Origin: Poa pratensis
Lineage: Eukaryota > Streptophyta > Magnoliopsida > Poales > Poaceae
Length of the DNA stretch: 64,000 nt
NCBI GenBank assembly: GCA_947311845.1
Contig: CAMZMU010000107.1
Coordinates: forward strand, 38,362,588 to 38,426,587
Direction: 5' to 3'
Part shown: positions 21,690 through 34,743 of the stretch, piece after piece
Layout of the letters: the number at the start of each line of letters is the position of its first letter
Numbering within the stretch: position 1 is the first letter of the stretch
The notes under the pieces: model-generated
What the model saw: only the letters and a program-made list of their open reading frames with translations
Told to the model about the DNA's origin: nothing
Database searches by the model: none
Made by a program: the position numbers and the translations under genes

Positions 21690-22521
21690 GCAGATGCTCG
21701 AAATCTTGCTGCCAACAGCTTATTTCAGTGTCGTTATTTCAGCTAAGAATAATCCCTGACCTGAAGGTTCTGCTCTCTGAAATCTGCAAGCAAAGCACCA
21801 GATCCATTCAGGCTTTCTTAGCCGTGCCAGCAAATATCTCTAAAAAGGTCCAATTTCTGGTTGTGCTACCTATTTTCATTTCGTTATTTAAAAGTAATTG
21901 AGCAGTGACTAGTTAGTCGTCTGACAGAAGGGCTAGCATATGGCCTAATCCATGGGCAACAACAGTTCTGTAGTACTAAAATTGGCAATTCCAGCAGTTT
22001 CTTCAGTTAACGAGGCCTTGGCATTTTAAAACCCGAGGAAGCAGCTCTGTGCTGTGCTACCAGCACAGCGTTAAGGCAAAGTTGGTTTATTTCGGAATGC
22101 CAGCATCAGATGGTCTGATGGTGCTCATGCTTCAGGTTAACGGCCAGCATCACCTTACATTACAGCCACTGCCTAATAGAGAACAATTTAGCACAAATCG
22201 AGTATGGAACAGCGCGACAAGCATCAGAGCAACGATCGAACCGTGCATCTCTTGTCTTCTGTGTTGTTTGTTAACTCGATTCGACGCTCCGAATCCAACC
22301 CTTTATTGTTCCAACAAGTAAGGAAAAGGTGCTCACGCTCTTTTTCTCTTTTCCTTTCAATTTTTGGTCCTCTAGACACCTTCTTTTCCCATGCGATTTG
22401 ATATCACGGAGTACAAAGCACCTGTGAATTGCCGTGAGAATATCACCTTTAGTTTATGAAAAAAGTAAGAGCATCTCATCTTCCCCCGATAATCAAAAAA
22501 AGAAGATTGGAGCCTAAGTCA
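21690..22521. other. Region upstream of the NLR-like gene
   Basis: No gene, NB-ARC exon or P-loop coding segment was seen on either strand. The missing NB-ARC therefore does not simply lie in an upstream exon in this interval. Ends at a Helitron. Confidence 0.4.
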
Positions 22522-25400
22522 TCTATTCTATTATATACTAAAAGCAAAATGAGTTAGCTAATGGAGCCACCATATTAAGCCACATCATCTAAATTAATTT
22601 TGATAGTTGGATCTAAAATATACGGTTAAGATTTAATAAAAGATGCGTAACAGACTTTTAATTATCATTGTCCAACAAGATTATGTTGTCACGTATTTAG
22701 CTGCATGTGCAAAACGTCCGATCCGTCATGTCAAAAAGACCCAGCCCAATTGGCCGGTAAGCTCTAACGGCGGAGATTTTTTAGAAATAGAACTTGCGAA
22801 ATATGTGTTGGCAGGCAAACACGTGATCATTCAACTTGCACCACCGTAAGCTGGTAGAACCGGACAAAAGAGTTCCGGTGCTATACACGTATGTGTACAT
22901 GTAGTTAACCCAGCTATACCTTTCCATCGTGAGTTGGTTAAACCAGATGAATGACTCCAGGTGCTATACAAGGACATGTAGATAATCAAGTTGTAACTTC
23001 CCTAGAAAATCAGATGTACAGTAGCTTCAAGTTTATGCGTGAACAAATTGAGAAGCATGTCCATTTGAACCTTTACGTATGCCGACTCAGACTCCACTTT
23101 TCATAGTACAGCAAATATGCCTTCCTATTCAGCTCCTAAGATTTTTTAAATTAGGACAAAGATTAATTGTTTTCGACAATCTCCATCTTGGCGTGAAGCA
23201 TTTTGGAGACCGAGCTACATGTAACTCTTATTTTTGCAAACCACATATTTGGGAGTTTCAATAAATCTGAAAAACATTTATGGATGTAGATAATGCAGTC
23301 TTCTACCAACGCGTCAAATATCAACATAAATATGTTGTACTTCAGGCTGTGTAAAAATGACCAAATGTAAATCTAAGAGTAGAGAATAGTCATCAATTTG
23401 AACTCTCCAAAATCTGTCATTTTTTTGGGCAGCCCCGAACATTTTGAATTGAAATTGTGCATGTTGGTAGGATATACTACTGTCTACGTCCGCGATTTTC
23501 GTAAAAAAATTGTGAAACTTTCAAATATGATTTTTGAATTCCGTGAAATATAGGGCTACATGTAGCGTGACCTCCGTGATGACTATCGTGAAATCATGAG
23601 TCATTCCAAATATACGATAATTATATTGGCCTAATCGGCGAAGCAACAAAAAATAGAGTAAGAAGCAAATGGTGTGGAAATATATTTCAGTATGTCATCA
23701 TGAGTCATTCCAAATATACGATAATTATATTGGCCTAATCGGCGAAGCAAAAAAAAATAGAGTAAGAAGCAAATGGTGTGGAAATATATTTCAGTATGTC
23801 ATTACACAAATAAAAACACAACCATGGTACGTAAAAGAATGGGACGCATGTTACAAAGCAACACAAGACTGAAATAGCAACTATGATAGTTTAGATCTAA
23901 TTTTATTTTACAAAAAATGCTGTAATAATTAATAAGAAATACACACCAAAAACCACCAATGGTAATAAAATGTTAATTTTTCATGAAACCTTACAGTTTT
24001 GTATGGGAAGGGCGAGACAACAATCGACCCCTCTCAGTATTTTGTTGCTACATATGATGGTTATTACCAGCAATGCAATAAATATAATAGAATGATCTCA
24101 CCAATGTACGTAATTAAATTGTCGAGAAATTGTTTGGCAATATGGTCTATGAACAAGCACCATATGTAATACAGAGTGCTTGGTAGTTAAATTCATAATA
24201 CCCATATCAAAATAAATCTAGGTGCCAACTCTTTTATTTGTGATGCTTTTAAAAACAAACAAAAGGAAATGAGTTAGTTGTCGTAATCCATATAGAGCCA
24301 ACAAGTCTTGATTATGTTAGGATTGAATGGCAGAACGAAATGAAACTTTGTACGAACTTAAAATAGAATCAAAGTTAAATTGATTTATTGTTTCCTATTT
24401 TTGGGTACAAAATCGATATATTCTCAAATAACTATATTTGTTTACAGTATGAGATAATAGATAATAAGCTCATATGAATTCTTAATAACAATTAGGGAAT
24501 AAAAATGATTTTCATAGGAACTCATATAAGGCTAACATAGGGATTATGATAATACTTAAAATACCATATGTAGAAATACAAGGAAATCTATTTGTGTACG
24601 AGGGTCACACACTGACTATAAATGACAATTGCATGTGAAGTCTAATTTATACATGGGAGACCTCACATCTACACAGATGCTAATCTAATGGATAGAAACA
24701 AGACTGGTACCCTATAAAGACGAAGACAAGGGATAGTTTTATTCTATCATATAATGCTTCACTAAAATTAGTATTACCATTAATGTACAAAATTCCGAAG
24801 GGACATAAGATAGAAAAAATGGCCAAGGTGGGATTACGCAACAATATGAGCATCATTAAAGGAGTAGACAAATAAAATTGAATTGGTAAAACTAAAGGCT
24901 CAATGCATGTTGGTAATTCACTGTAAAATTAACATGGTTCCAGTTTTAAGTGCAAGTAATAATCTCAGTGAGAACCTGCTTTATATATTAGAGAGGAGGC
25001 TATAAATTGACATGCCTGATTTCTCTTTATTCTAGAACACGAGAGAAGCACTACTCAAGCAAACGTGTGATAAGATCTCTAGAGGGCATGCGGATTGTGG
25101 ATTAGTTTTGTTGGTATAATCCAAAATCCGCTCCTCACTGTATAAACACATTATTAAGCAAAATAATTCATATCATTATTTTTTTATCCTTTCATGATAT
25201 TATATTATTCGTTATCAACATAGTCATATACACATAAAGGTAAAGGTTAGACATTTAAGAATGTACCAATGTAACAAAGTGTATTTGGATTCAACTGGTA
25301 CGTGGTTACATATAACGAAGAATGCATAAGGTAAAGGTAAATACTTAATCCTATAAACACAGTAAAACTGCCCTCGCATTTGCGAGGGCCACCCTGCTAG
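22522..25400 (+). mobile_element. Non-autonomous Helitron
   Basis: The 5' end TCTATTCTATTATATACTAA follows a host A (22521). The 3' end has a perfect hairpin (arms GCCCTCGCA and TGCGAGGGC, 25370-25389) seven bases before the terminal CTAG (25397-25400), followed by host T. This is the Helitron signature: TC start, hairpin, CTRR end, insertion between A and T, no target duplication. 2879 bp, AT-rich, with no Rep/helicase frame and no clear captured exon. A 104-bp tandem duplication is inside. Confidence 0.85.
23593..23800. repeat. 104-bp tandem duplication inside the Helitron
   Basis: Two adjacent copies (23593-23696 and 23697-23800) beginning ATCATGAGTCATTCC and ending TTTCAGTATGTC differ essentially only in an A run (AACAAAAAATAG versus AAAAAAAAATAG). 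Confidence 0.9.
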
Positions 25401-27783
25401 TTACAAAAGAAATAATCAACAAGATTGCTCCTATTGATCATAGAACTATTTCTGTAAATCAGACTGCTTTAATGAAGTGCAGGTTTATTCTTAAGAATGT
25501 ACTTTTTGCTCATGAAGTAATTCATGTGGTGCACTCTAAGAAAAAAAAGTGGTTTCGATGCAATCAATTGGAGTTTTTTTTTGGGGTATGCTAAAATCCA
25601 GAGTTTTGCTCCTATATGGAGAAATCAGGTCAAATATATTCTGATTAATATCCCAATTTGTGTCAGAATAAATAATATGAACTGCATTTTTTTGTGACCG
25701 GAAAAAGGGTGATCCGTTGTTCCCTATTCTTCTCATCGTATTTAAACTTTACTACCGGACTTGGTTTTGTCTCCATATGAACTTAGTAAGAATTAATGGG
25801 AGTTTGGCTCTCCGCTATTTTAGCGATTTGAGCCTCAACATTACGAGTATGATCTTGCAGAATTTGCACATTGTTCAATATCAGCAAGTGCGCGAGGGAG
25901 GAGAGGGAGGCCGACGCACCAGGGCAATGAACGAAATCACACGTTTACACGTCAGGGGATCAAGTGGCGCACCATGACATAATGAAGATGATATTATAAG
26001 GTACAACGCAAGAGGCCCTTCAGGCTTCAGGCCGAACCCGCCATGTGTCGGTTTGTGTTAGTCTAAGTCAAACCAGGTTTGAGTACATGTCCAAATTGAG
26101 TCCTAGTTTCGGCCAGCCCCTTTAAATAGTCAAGGGCTGCGCCATAGAGAGGTAGACCACGTTTAAGATAAACTCTAGATCGAATTGCTATAAGTCTTCA
26201 TGTATATTTGAATTCCTCTGTGTCACGCTTAGGAATTCAACCTCTCCACCGTGTTGCGCTCTGGAGATTATCGTTAGCAAAGTTTGAGGGTGATCTGTTG
26301 TTCCACTGGGAATTAGTAGATTGCAAAACCGCTTCGTGGTCGGCGGCTACGTTGCATCGGTGTGATACGTTGCGAATATTCATTGGGTTGAAAAGATGCT
26401 GCATTGGCAACAGGGAGCAGCCGGAGAGTTTGTCAGAATCTCACAAGTTATTTTTCACCATCATCCATCTACCCGCAACTCACTGAGAAGATCGGGCCAC
26501 CCCTTATCATCTTGGTTTAAGCGAACGGCGCTTTGTTTCTTGTGAGACCATAACTGTGATGCATGATGGGGTGTGTGAAAAATAGCATGCTAACCTAATT
26601 TATCTGAATTTTTCTAAGATATAGACTAAATCAATATGGTATTTTTTTTATGACGAGACACTGATTTAAATAGTCAGTGCGCTTCCACTGACTATTACCC
26701 AAATAACTAGCCTTGACCACAAGTGAAATTCCACCATACAATTCCTTATGTTGAGCTGATCCCCCAGGAAATAGATTTTACTTTTGCAGTAGTTCAAACA
26801 TATTCAGGATAATCTTGTAACAAAAAAGATGGTGCAGAACAACAGATTGTGCAACACAGAGGAGGATAGGTTTTTCATTCTTCCCGTCTTTTCTTGGATT
26901 CCTTGTGGCATTGCATAATGTTTGTTCTTCTTTTCCTCTTGTCCGCATCTTGGTCAAGATGTTCCCGTTGAGCTGGCTAGACTCTCTGCATTATTGCTTT
27001 GGTATTCTATCTTAAGAATCAAGATCTGAACATGCAAAATTGTTGCTGGTGGCAGTTTTGTGGCCTGTCAATCGATGACTTTTAACAGGATGCGCATACA
27101 TGAAAAAAGCAGTCTAGCTGACATGTCGGCAGACAATTTTTTGTTTCAATTCTGGAAAAGATAAGAGTTGTAGCTTTTTTGTTCTGACATTTATTACTGG
27201 AGACAATGATGCCAGCAAGGCACCTTCTATTTTTTTTAATTTTCTTTAAGTATCGTCGTAAACCAGATACTCCAGACAATGCATGATTTTCACATGCTCC
27301 AACAGTATTAGTAACAACACGAAAAATACTGAATTGTAGATGATGCCATCAGTAAATGTACACTTTGAAATCTCCAAAATATAACAGAATAGCAAAAATA
27401 CAATGAATTTTGCATTCTGATTTTGCATGATTGCAGGAAGCAACGTTGAATACATCTAGATGTTTTTCGAGTTATTTCAGCATTTCAGGACAAAACGCAT
27501 GCAGCTGTTGGCCAGTTCTTAACCAAGGGCTACCTTAGGCATCTAACAGTACTCTGTTGTTAACTTAAAATATCACGGCTTTATGATGCGAGATCTTCTT
27601 CATTGGATAAATAACCAGACAAAAAAGAAACTAGTGCTAGTGCGTAACTTTGACGACATATACAGATGATGTGATTTTCTCCATGGCTGGCACCAAACTA
27701 ATGGCAGTTTGTGGCTTAAGTGGACACAGTCCCTATTCAGAAATCATGGAATTTTGCATTTATCTGGTAACCGGGACGAATAC
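25401..27783. other. Intergenic sequence downstream of the kinase gene
   Basis: No gene was seen. The segment about 25975-26570 (including TTTAAATAGTCAAGGGCTG, TTCATGTATATTTGAATTCC and AAGATCGGGCCACCCC) reads like a fragment of a dispersed Triticeae repeat, perhaps part of an LTR, but I found no termini. Confidence 0.35.
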
Positions 27784-30252
27784 CTAGGCTATAGTGTTTT
27801 TCCATCTGAAAGGTTGATCTCTGTTGTCCATTTCGCCTTCGCCTGTTCCGTTAGCCAGTTGCTCAGGCAACTTTGCCTGCGCTGGAGCTCTACCGCCTCG
27901 GCGTTCCTGAGATTAGCGACAAACCACACTTAAAGAGGGTTTTCATATTATTCTATGTCTTTATGTCTTACTAAATGTCCAGATGAAATGAAAATTTGAG
28001 TTTAAGATTTATGCTTTTGTTGACTTACGTCTCTGTTGTAAGGGAAATCGTCAACTTCAAGCATGTGAATGACCTGCCCAATCTTTGGCCTCTTCGAAGC
28101 ATCAGGGTCCACGCATCGCAGCGCCACCAGCAAAGCCTTCTTCACTGCTCTAGAGGTAGGCTTCTGAGGCATTTTTGGATCCACGATCCCCTCAGAATTT
28201 CGGGTGCTTACCATTGTCTTGAGCCAATCAACTAAGTTTACCTACACAAGTTTGATCCACATATCTAATAAATGCCGTTTACAATCTCATACAACAGCAC
28301 TGGTTATAAGTAAGGAGGCAAGTGACTAACCTCCCCAGGTGGCCTATTATAATCCACTGGTACCCTACCGGATATTATTTCCATAATAAGAATCCCAAAG
28401 CTATAAACATCGCTTGTTTCGTTTAGCATCCCAGTCCCCGCATACTCTGGAGCAACATATCTGCAATGACCAAGAACAAATTGTTATCCATTAATTCATC
28501 CCACATTATACTACCACCAAAGGTGCAGTGCCCAAGAGCTAACCCGAAAGTTCCCATAACTCGTGTAGTTACATAGCTGTTCTCTGAGCCCAAGAGTTTT
28601 GCAAGTCCGAAATCAGAGAGCTTAGCATTCCAAGTCTTATCGAGAAGAATGTTGCTTGACTTGACGTCCCGGTGAACCACCTTTGGCTCAAGCCCCTCGT
28701 GCAAATACATTAACCTACAGAATGTGTGACATTTATGTGACTAAGCAAAAATGACAGTAATAATCAAGTAACCAACGAAAACACGCGTAGGGGCACGCAC
28801 CCTTTTGCTGTTCCTAGTATGATCTTCATCCTGTGTTCCCATGTAAGAGGGCTTACAGGTCCAACATCCCCATGGAGCCATTGTTCCAAGTTCCCATTAT
28901 CAACATACTCATACACAAGCATCCTAAATAGAATCATATAAGCAACATTTACATCACCAGAATTGTTGATTCTACAACTGAGAAGGGTAATCAAACAGTG
29001 CACACATACGAGACAATACCTCTGAGTCCCCTCGGCACAGTATCCTAGAAGGCGCACGAGGTTCTTGTGCCGAACACGCCCAATTGCTTCGACCTCTACC
29101 TTGAATTCTTTCTCTGCCTGCCCCCTAACAAGTCAAGCAAATAAAATTCATTCGTTTGAGCAACATGTTAGGGAGTATAGACAAGTTGCATATTCATACC
29201 ACAGCACACCAATAACACTGACCAATGGAAGTCAGTCATAAGAAGTACAGTAGAACATATATATTGATCTGTATAGGATTTAATCCGATTGCTGAAATGT
29301 ACATCACAAAACTGAAGATACTGGCTATGAACATACCTAAATTATAAGGAAAAAAGTTTACTCGTACAAGTACTAATTACTAAACCTAACCAACAGGCTA
29401 CAATCCACCCGGCATCTGGTACCAATACCAACAACACACATAAAGGCTTCTCGATTTGGAGCACCGACAAATTCAAATTGGCGAGTCTGTTTTTAATGAT
29501 TCATACACATGGCAATCACAGTCGGAATACATCACAGACAGACATTTCAACGCGCTAGAATGTCAATGTCAAGTTACTGTAAAATTTCCAGGGCAAGTTG
29601 TATGAATAGTAAGTTACCTGTTGTTGAGCAGGTTCTTGACACCGACCTGCGTGCCGTTCTCGAGCACGCCGTGGTACACGATCCCGTACCCGCCTTCGCC
29701 GATCACGTTCTCGTCAGCGAACATTCCGGTCGCCGTCTCCAGCTCCTTGAGGGTGTACGAGTGGCCCCACCCGAGGTGGGACACCTCCGGCAGCGCGTGG
29801 TCCGCCGCACCGTTGCGACTCTCGCTGCTGCTGCCCTGCGACGACGGCCCACCGCCGCTCAGGTGGTTGTGGTGCGGGGGCTGATCCGGGTACGTCACCG
29901 GGTGCTCCTTGACGACGGCAATCTGAACGCGCTCTGGAGGCGGCGGCATGGGGAACTGAAGCACCTGCGCGAGCGGCATCTTCGTGGCGGCGGCCGCGGA
30001 GCGCGAGGGGACTTCTTGGATGTCCTTTGGAGCCTTGACAGTGGCGGCATTCTTCGGAGGAGCGGAGGTGGGGAGGTGGTGGACGGGGGCGGCTGGCCTC
30101 GGCTGCCGGCGGCGGCGGCGCGAGGCCATGAAACAGAGCAGGGAGAGGACAACAAGGAGCAGCACGAAGGCGGCGCCGACGGCGATGCCGACGAGCACCC
30201 ACATGCGGAGCCCGAACACCACCGTGCTGTGGGACAGCTCCGAGTCCGACAT
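27784..30252 (-). CDS. Receptor-like serine/threonine protein kinase, seven exons, 499 aa
   Basis: Minus-strand exons: 30252-29618, 29124-29020, 28923-28801, 28714-28544, 28460-28331, 28241-28029 and 27906-27784. Total 1500 bases, in frame throughout. One membrane segment (about residues 18-42) is followed by a run of Arg, so the kinase faces the cytosol; the outer part is only about 17 residues. A Pro/Ser-rich juxtamembrane region follows, then the kinase: glycine loop GEGGYGIV (185-192), VGVK with Lys206, HRD Asp304, DFG Asp322, APE at 348-350, plus LLGYC and [16 protein letters not shown]. This matches the family of Arabidopsis At2g42960-type kinases, which phosphorylate Ser/Thr; the ligand is unknown. 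Start chosen at MSDSELSH because family members begin at this point; the frame is open upstream to 30372. Odd: Gly204 where VAVK is usual. Confidence 0.88.
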
Positions 30253-30922
30253 CGGTGGGAGCTGCCCGAGCACAGGTACCACCACCGTACGCCTACTTCC
30301 TCCACTGGAATTGGTGGATCTCCTCAGCGACCTTGGGTAATTGAGCCGCAAAGATTGGATTCTACGGCGCAAAGAGCATCAAGCTTTGTCGGATGTTCAA
30401 CACGGTAGTGCTTGCTGGAAAGAGAAAGTTGATTCGGGTGGGTGATCGGTTGTAACAGGAAGTTAGAAGGGCAAACAATGTAGTTGCAGAGATTGGATTT
30501 GCTTGCTCGGAAAGTGAAGAGCGGTGGATGGTTCGGTCGGTGTGATGGAAAAATTGGATTACGGTGAGATGACAGAGAAAGAAGTATGGTGTGGCCGGTT
30601 GTTGGTGTGATCGATAATTGCAGGGTAAGCAAACCAAGAAATGCAGAGCAGAGGATTACTGAACACGAACAAATGAGACTGACAATCGAAGGGAAGGAGA
30701 TACAGGCTCGAGGAGAGTGAGACGGGACTGGCTCGAGGAGTAATTGAGAAGTCATGAGGGCACTGCTGCTTTGCATGCATGGACGGAGGTGGAGGCGAAG
30801 AAGCCAGGCGCAGCGCACAATTCAAAGCGTACAAAATTGGAAGAAGAAGAAGGAGGAGAAGGCAGTGGCAATTATTATTTTAATTTGGTGGGTTACAGTG
30901 AGGATCGAGGAGTATTCTTTCT
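30253..30922 (-). promoter_or_regulatory. Probable 5' leader and proximal promoter of the kinase gene
   Basis: Minus-strand CT-rich blocks (CTTCTCCTCCTTCTTCTTCTTCC, about 30842-30864) look like a grass leader. Several short upstream ATGs are present, and a 5'-UTR intron is possible because GGGCAG precedes the start codon by 11 bases. No clean TATA box was recognised. It ends at the SINE insertion. Confidence 0.35.
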
Positions 30923-31089
30923 AAAAAAATGATTTCCTGCCGGGAGGAGGCCGGAGGCGTTTTTGATAGAAGAAGAGTGCATGAGAGCACCGATGAGTAC
31001 ACGCTGGTGTTGCGAGCACGGGGGCTCGAACCCAGGTGGGCAGGCATGCATCAACCCATGCCTACCATCCCGGCTATGCCGTGGTTCTC
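30923..31089 (-). mobile_element. tRNA-derived SINE with poly(T) tail
   Basis: A 15-bp target duplication AGGAGTATTCTTTCT (30908-30922 and 31090-31104) flanks 167 bp. On the minus strand it begins GAGAACCACGGCATAGC, with a box-A-like TAGCCGGGATGG (31076-31065) and box B GGGTTCGAGCCCC (31033-31022), and ends in T7. Short length, internal Pol III boxes and a T-rich tail match grass SINEs of the Au/p-SINE1 style. It lies just upstream of the kinase gene in the same orientation. Confidence 0.85.
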
Positions 31090-31104
31090 AGGAGTATTCT
31101 TTCT

Positions 31105-34100
31105 GCTCGTCGGCTGGAGGAGCTGTCATGGAGACAATGTTGCAGCTTTTTCTATACTGAATTCACATGTCTAAGTATATATCTAATATGTGCTACTTTT
31201 GGTCCCAAATTCGTTTATTTCAGGAATTTCATGTCATGGAGAGGCATGGCAGGGAGAACCGAAGTGCAAATAATCATGTATGCAAATTTTCCCAACAATC
31301 AATGTAAAAAGGTACTCTAGTAAACTTTGGTAAACCACAAAGAGAGCCCGGGGTACCTGTATTCCGGTTTTCAAAATATTCAAAATATTCGTTTTCCTTA
31401 CTTCAAAAATTATCTAAGAAAGAACTATCAGAATTCAGCACAACCGAGTGAGCTGCCGCAGCCACCGAAATTCCGTGTACGAGAATTCTCCTTTTTTTTT
31501 TGCTTGCTATTTTGGAATCACTTGTATGTATTGGTCTTAGATATTTTAGATATGGTGTACAAGAATAAGATAATTTCCGCACATAATTCACTTCCAAGTG
31601 TGTTGAAGCAAATCTATAGTTGGAAGAAATCTGATGGACACCCAAATATGGTATTCTAAATAGCACCCGGATATGAAGTTTCCATAAAATAATTGGTACT
31701 AGTTCTAAACCAAATAATCCGATTTTCAATCGGAACTAGTTAGAGAATTGTCGAGTTCGTCCGTTAAAAAACAATCCACTTACGCAGTCATTGTGTTTGG
31801 ATTTGCATCCCGATTGCATCCCTATGGAGGATATTTTGTTCATCGATCACTTTATATTTATTCCGTCTATCATGTTTCTAACTTTCTGTAATTGTTTTGT
31901 TAAATTAGCTTGATTTTTTTGGTTGCATGGTTTGTCAATTTAGTTACGCGCGTACTGTCCTATTACTTATATTTTCATTCCGTGTCCGCTTTGTTTCCGT
32001 TTTGAATTCCCAATTCTATATATCCACGTTCGAATATGCTGCCGTCATTATCCCAAAAATTTACAATAGAAAATATGGTAATTGAAAATTGAGATCCGAT
32101 GTCTCGTCCGATCCAAGTACAACCCTTTCTTTCATAGTGACTCCTATGATTTGATTTTGCTACGATTTGTAAGAAGGTTTGCCGTTTGCACTGGCACGAT
32201 CAACTGCCCACGGAGGTAATTTTGCACCTGAAGGAGAACTTGTGCTCATCATATGCCGCTCTCCGCGCGTGAGCAGTAAATGATTTGCACATCCCGTGCC
32301 CAGGTGATGGGGCAGGAATAGCATTTCAGGACGACCGCTATAAATAATGGCAGGCTCTACAGGTCGCACCATTGCACCGCCGAGAGGCTCCGCATGAAAC
32401 AACCGAATTATTCAATTTCTCGTTGAAATATAACTACTCCGGAGTCTTTCATTTAAAAATTATACAAAAGGGTCTTAGAAATCGTGCATTCGAAACAGAT
32501 CCCGTTGTCATGTAATGTCAACTATACATCTCTCTCCCACTCCCTCCATGTCATGCAAAAGCCTGATTTTGACCAACCATTCAAAAGAAAGTCTGATTTG
32601 GACCTACTGAAAAAGCAATCATTATTGCGTATACTAAAGTTTGTACTACTCAAATTGGCATTATGTACTGAAAATATGAAAGGATCCAGATGCTTATCCA
32701 GGTCAACTACCCTTAAACCCCGGAAATTCTCTGACATGGAAATAAATTTAATGCAATTTGCAGATCCAAGAACATACTCCATTCCATTACTGCAACTGAA
32801 ATCTGTTGGTGCAGACACATCCATGCATCAACAGCTTTCTTATAAATTAGGTAAGATCCAGGCTGCAGCATGGGATCATTTGTTTTTTTATTCTTGGCTG
32901 CTTGATCAGCATCTAGCGCTGGTTGACCAGCACTCAGCAGGTAACACTGACAGGTTAGCCTCTTCTGGAAATGGCTACCACTTGGTGATCAGCGACAGAT
33001 TGGCCTCTTCTGGAAATGGCTAAGCTACTTAGTGATCACAATGCTTTAAAAAAAATCTCCCGCAACCACGGCAGTTAGGGAAAACGAAATCTTCACTTAC
33101 AGCTCCAGAGGCGAGCCTATGTCTTCGCCTCCGCATCACCTTCCGCTCCAATAGCCGTGCCGGGGAGGGCAATTTCTGGTTAGTAGTTTAGTTTAGGATT
33201 TTTAATCCTCGCAGGGGCGGGGCTCCGACAGAATGTTTTGATCTTCCTCAAGTTGGTCTATCGGGAAGGAATTGACAGAACCAGGGTATAGATTCCTGCC
33301 GTCTCCTTGGGACGACGAGGTTAGGGTTTTTCACCGTGTTGGTGCAACAATGAGATCATGTTTCATGTGCTTTAGATAACGAGGATTATGGCTTGAGGAC
33401 GCTGGTCATTAGAGGCACGTGCACAATGAATTCTTGGGTGTCATCAACAAGATTATTACCTCTGATGTATGGGAGATAGCAGAGGTGCGTCGGCGACTCT
33501 TACCGCGGCGGTAGGTGTTACTCTGTGGACAGTGACCACAATGTATTTTTTAGTGTTTTGGGTGCGCTTTGTATTTCTGATAGACCTTTTAAATACATTT
33601 ATGTCCTTTTCACAAAAACAAAAACAACTAGTGATCACTATTGTATTTCTGCATTTTTTTTCTTTATCTGAAGGCCCTACCGCCAAAAAAGAGAGGATGA
33701 GTTCCGTTTTTTTTGTTTCACATATCTATTGTGCATAGCAGTACGACGACTGTGCATTGAAGATGGCTGACTTGTTGGTCAGCAGTATGTGTAAATAGTA
33801 ATGTGGTTTATGCTAATGCAATAGCCGTACAACAACTTTGGAAGCTATGGTATTGCATATATACTAAGGGTAAATTAACCACCATCCACGTTGTAACAAG
33901 GGTGGTCGAACATGCCCATCAAATGATTAAGGGTGGATGTGCTGTTGCAGGCGGAAGTGCCAATGGTAGTTGGAGCGGCAATGTCATTAGAGTATTAAAC
34001 TATACACCTAGCTTGCTCAAGAGTTTTGTGTAAACAAATTTACCCAAGAGCTGGTGGTCCTAAGAAAGACCCTCCAATTCCAAGAAGCAATTGGTCTAGG

Positions 34101-34118
34101 TCGGTGAGCTATATCGTA
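31105..34118. other. Low-copy region with weak remnants
   Basis: No gene is supported. Contents: a stretch near 31660-31850 that resembles 43850-44080; a minus-strand frame 32824-32522 with a faint NLR look (ENFRGLRVVDLD); an imperfect 46-bp tandem repeat near 32950-33040 (CCTCTTCTGGAAATGGCTA twice); and a possible retroposed segment about 33050-33627. The last ends CACAAAAACAAAAACAAC and is bracketed by imperfect TAGTGATCAC repeats. Confidence 0.35.
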
Positions 34119-34374
34119 CTCCCTCTGTCTTTTATTACCCTGCGTTCTGAATTTTTTGAAAGTCAATTTTTTAAAAGTTTGACCAAACATATAGAGAAAA
34201 ACACCAACATCCATAATATGAAATGGATATGATATGATTCTATGTTTTACAACGATTTAAATAATATTAATTTGACATTATAAATATTAATATTTTTTCT
34301 TATATACTTAGTTAAAAGAATAAAGTTTGACTTTGACTAAACCCAAAATGCAAGGTAATTTGGGATAGAGGGAG
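34119..34374. mobile_element. Stowaway MITE
   Basis: TA duplications (34117-34118, 34375-34376) and inverted ends CTCCCTCTGTCTTTTATTAC and CTCCCTCTATCCCAAATTAC. 256 bp, AT-rich interior, no frame. Confidence 0.88.
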
Positions 34375-34743
34375 TATGATCTCCAGGACGAAAATTATTG
34401 TAAAGCCACGCAGATCGCATGTTCGTGAGCTTTTGCTGGAATCCATAAATTCTTACCACATGGCACATGTGGTGAGCAGTATGAAAAATACATATCTCAC
34501 ACCTCGTATTCCCTCACTTCACTTTGGACCTTCTCTCTGGCCGCACAGGGGCCCCATCAGATGGCTGTGTGATTAGTGGATACCATTGTGTGCGTCGTCA
34601 GCTCAGGTAAATAGGTAGGAGAATGGTTGACAACCAAAAGTCTGTGTATAGATGGAAAAGAGAATCTGATAAATTGGTCGCCTCCTCTGCCTACACCGAT
34701 GACTCCAGTGTTTGGCTTAATCTCTCAAATGGTCACTTTCTAA

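Noticed and set aside
29509..30408. 299-codon plus-strand frame opposite kinase exon 1
   Set aside because: Antisense shadow of the GC-rich juxtamembrane coding region; no motifs, and the minus gene is complete.
30324..30818. 164-codon minus frame upstream of the kinase as an N-terminal extension or separate gene
   Set aside because: It is in another frame from the kinase, has no motif and fits a 5' leader; family members start at the MSDSEL-like position.
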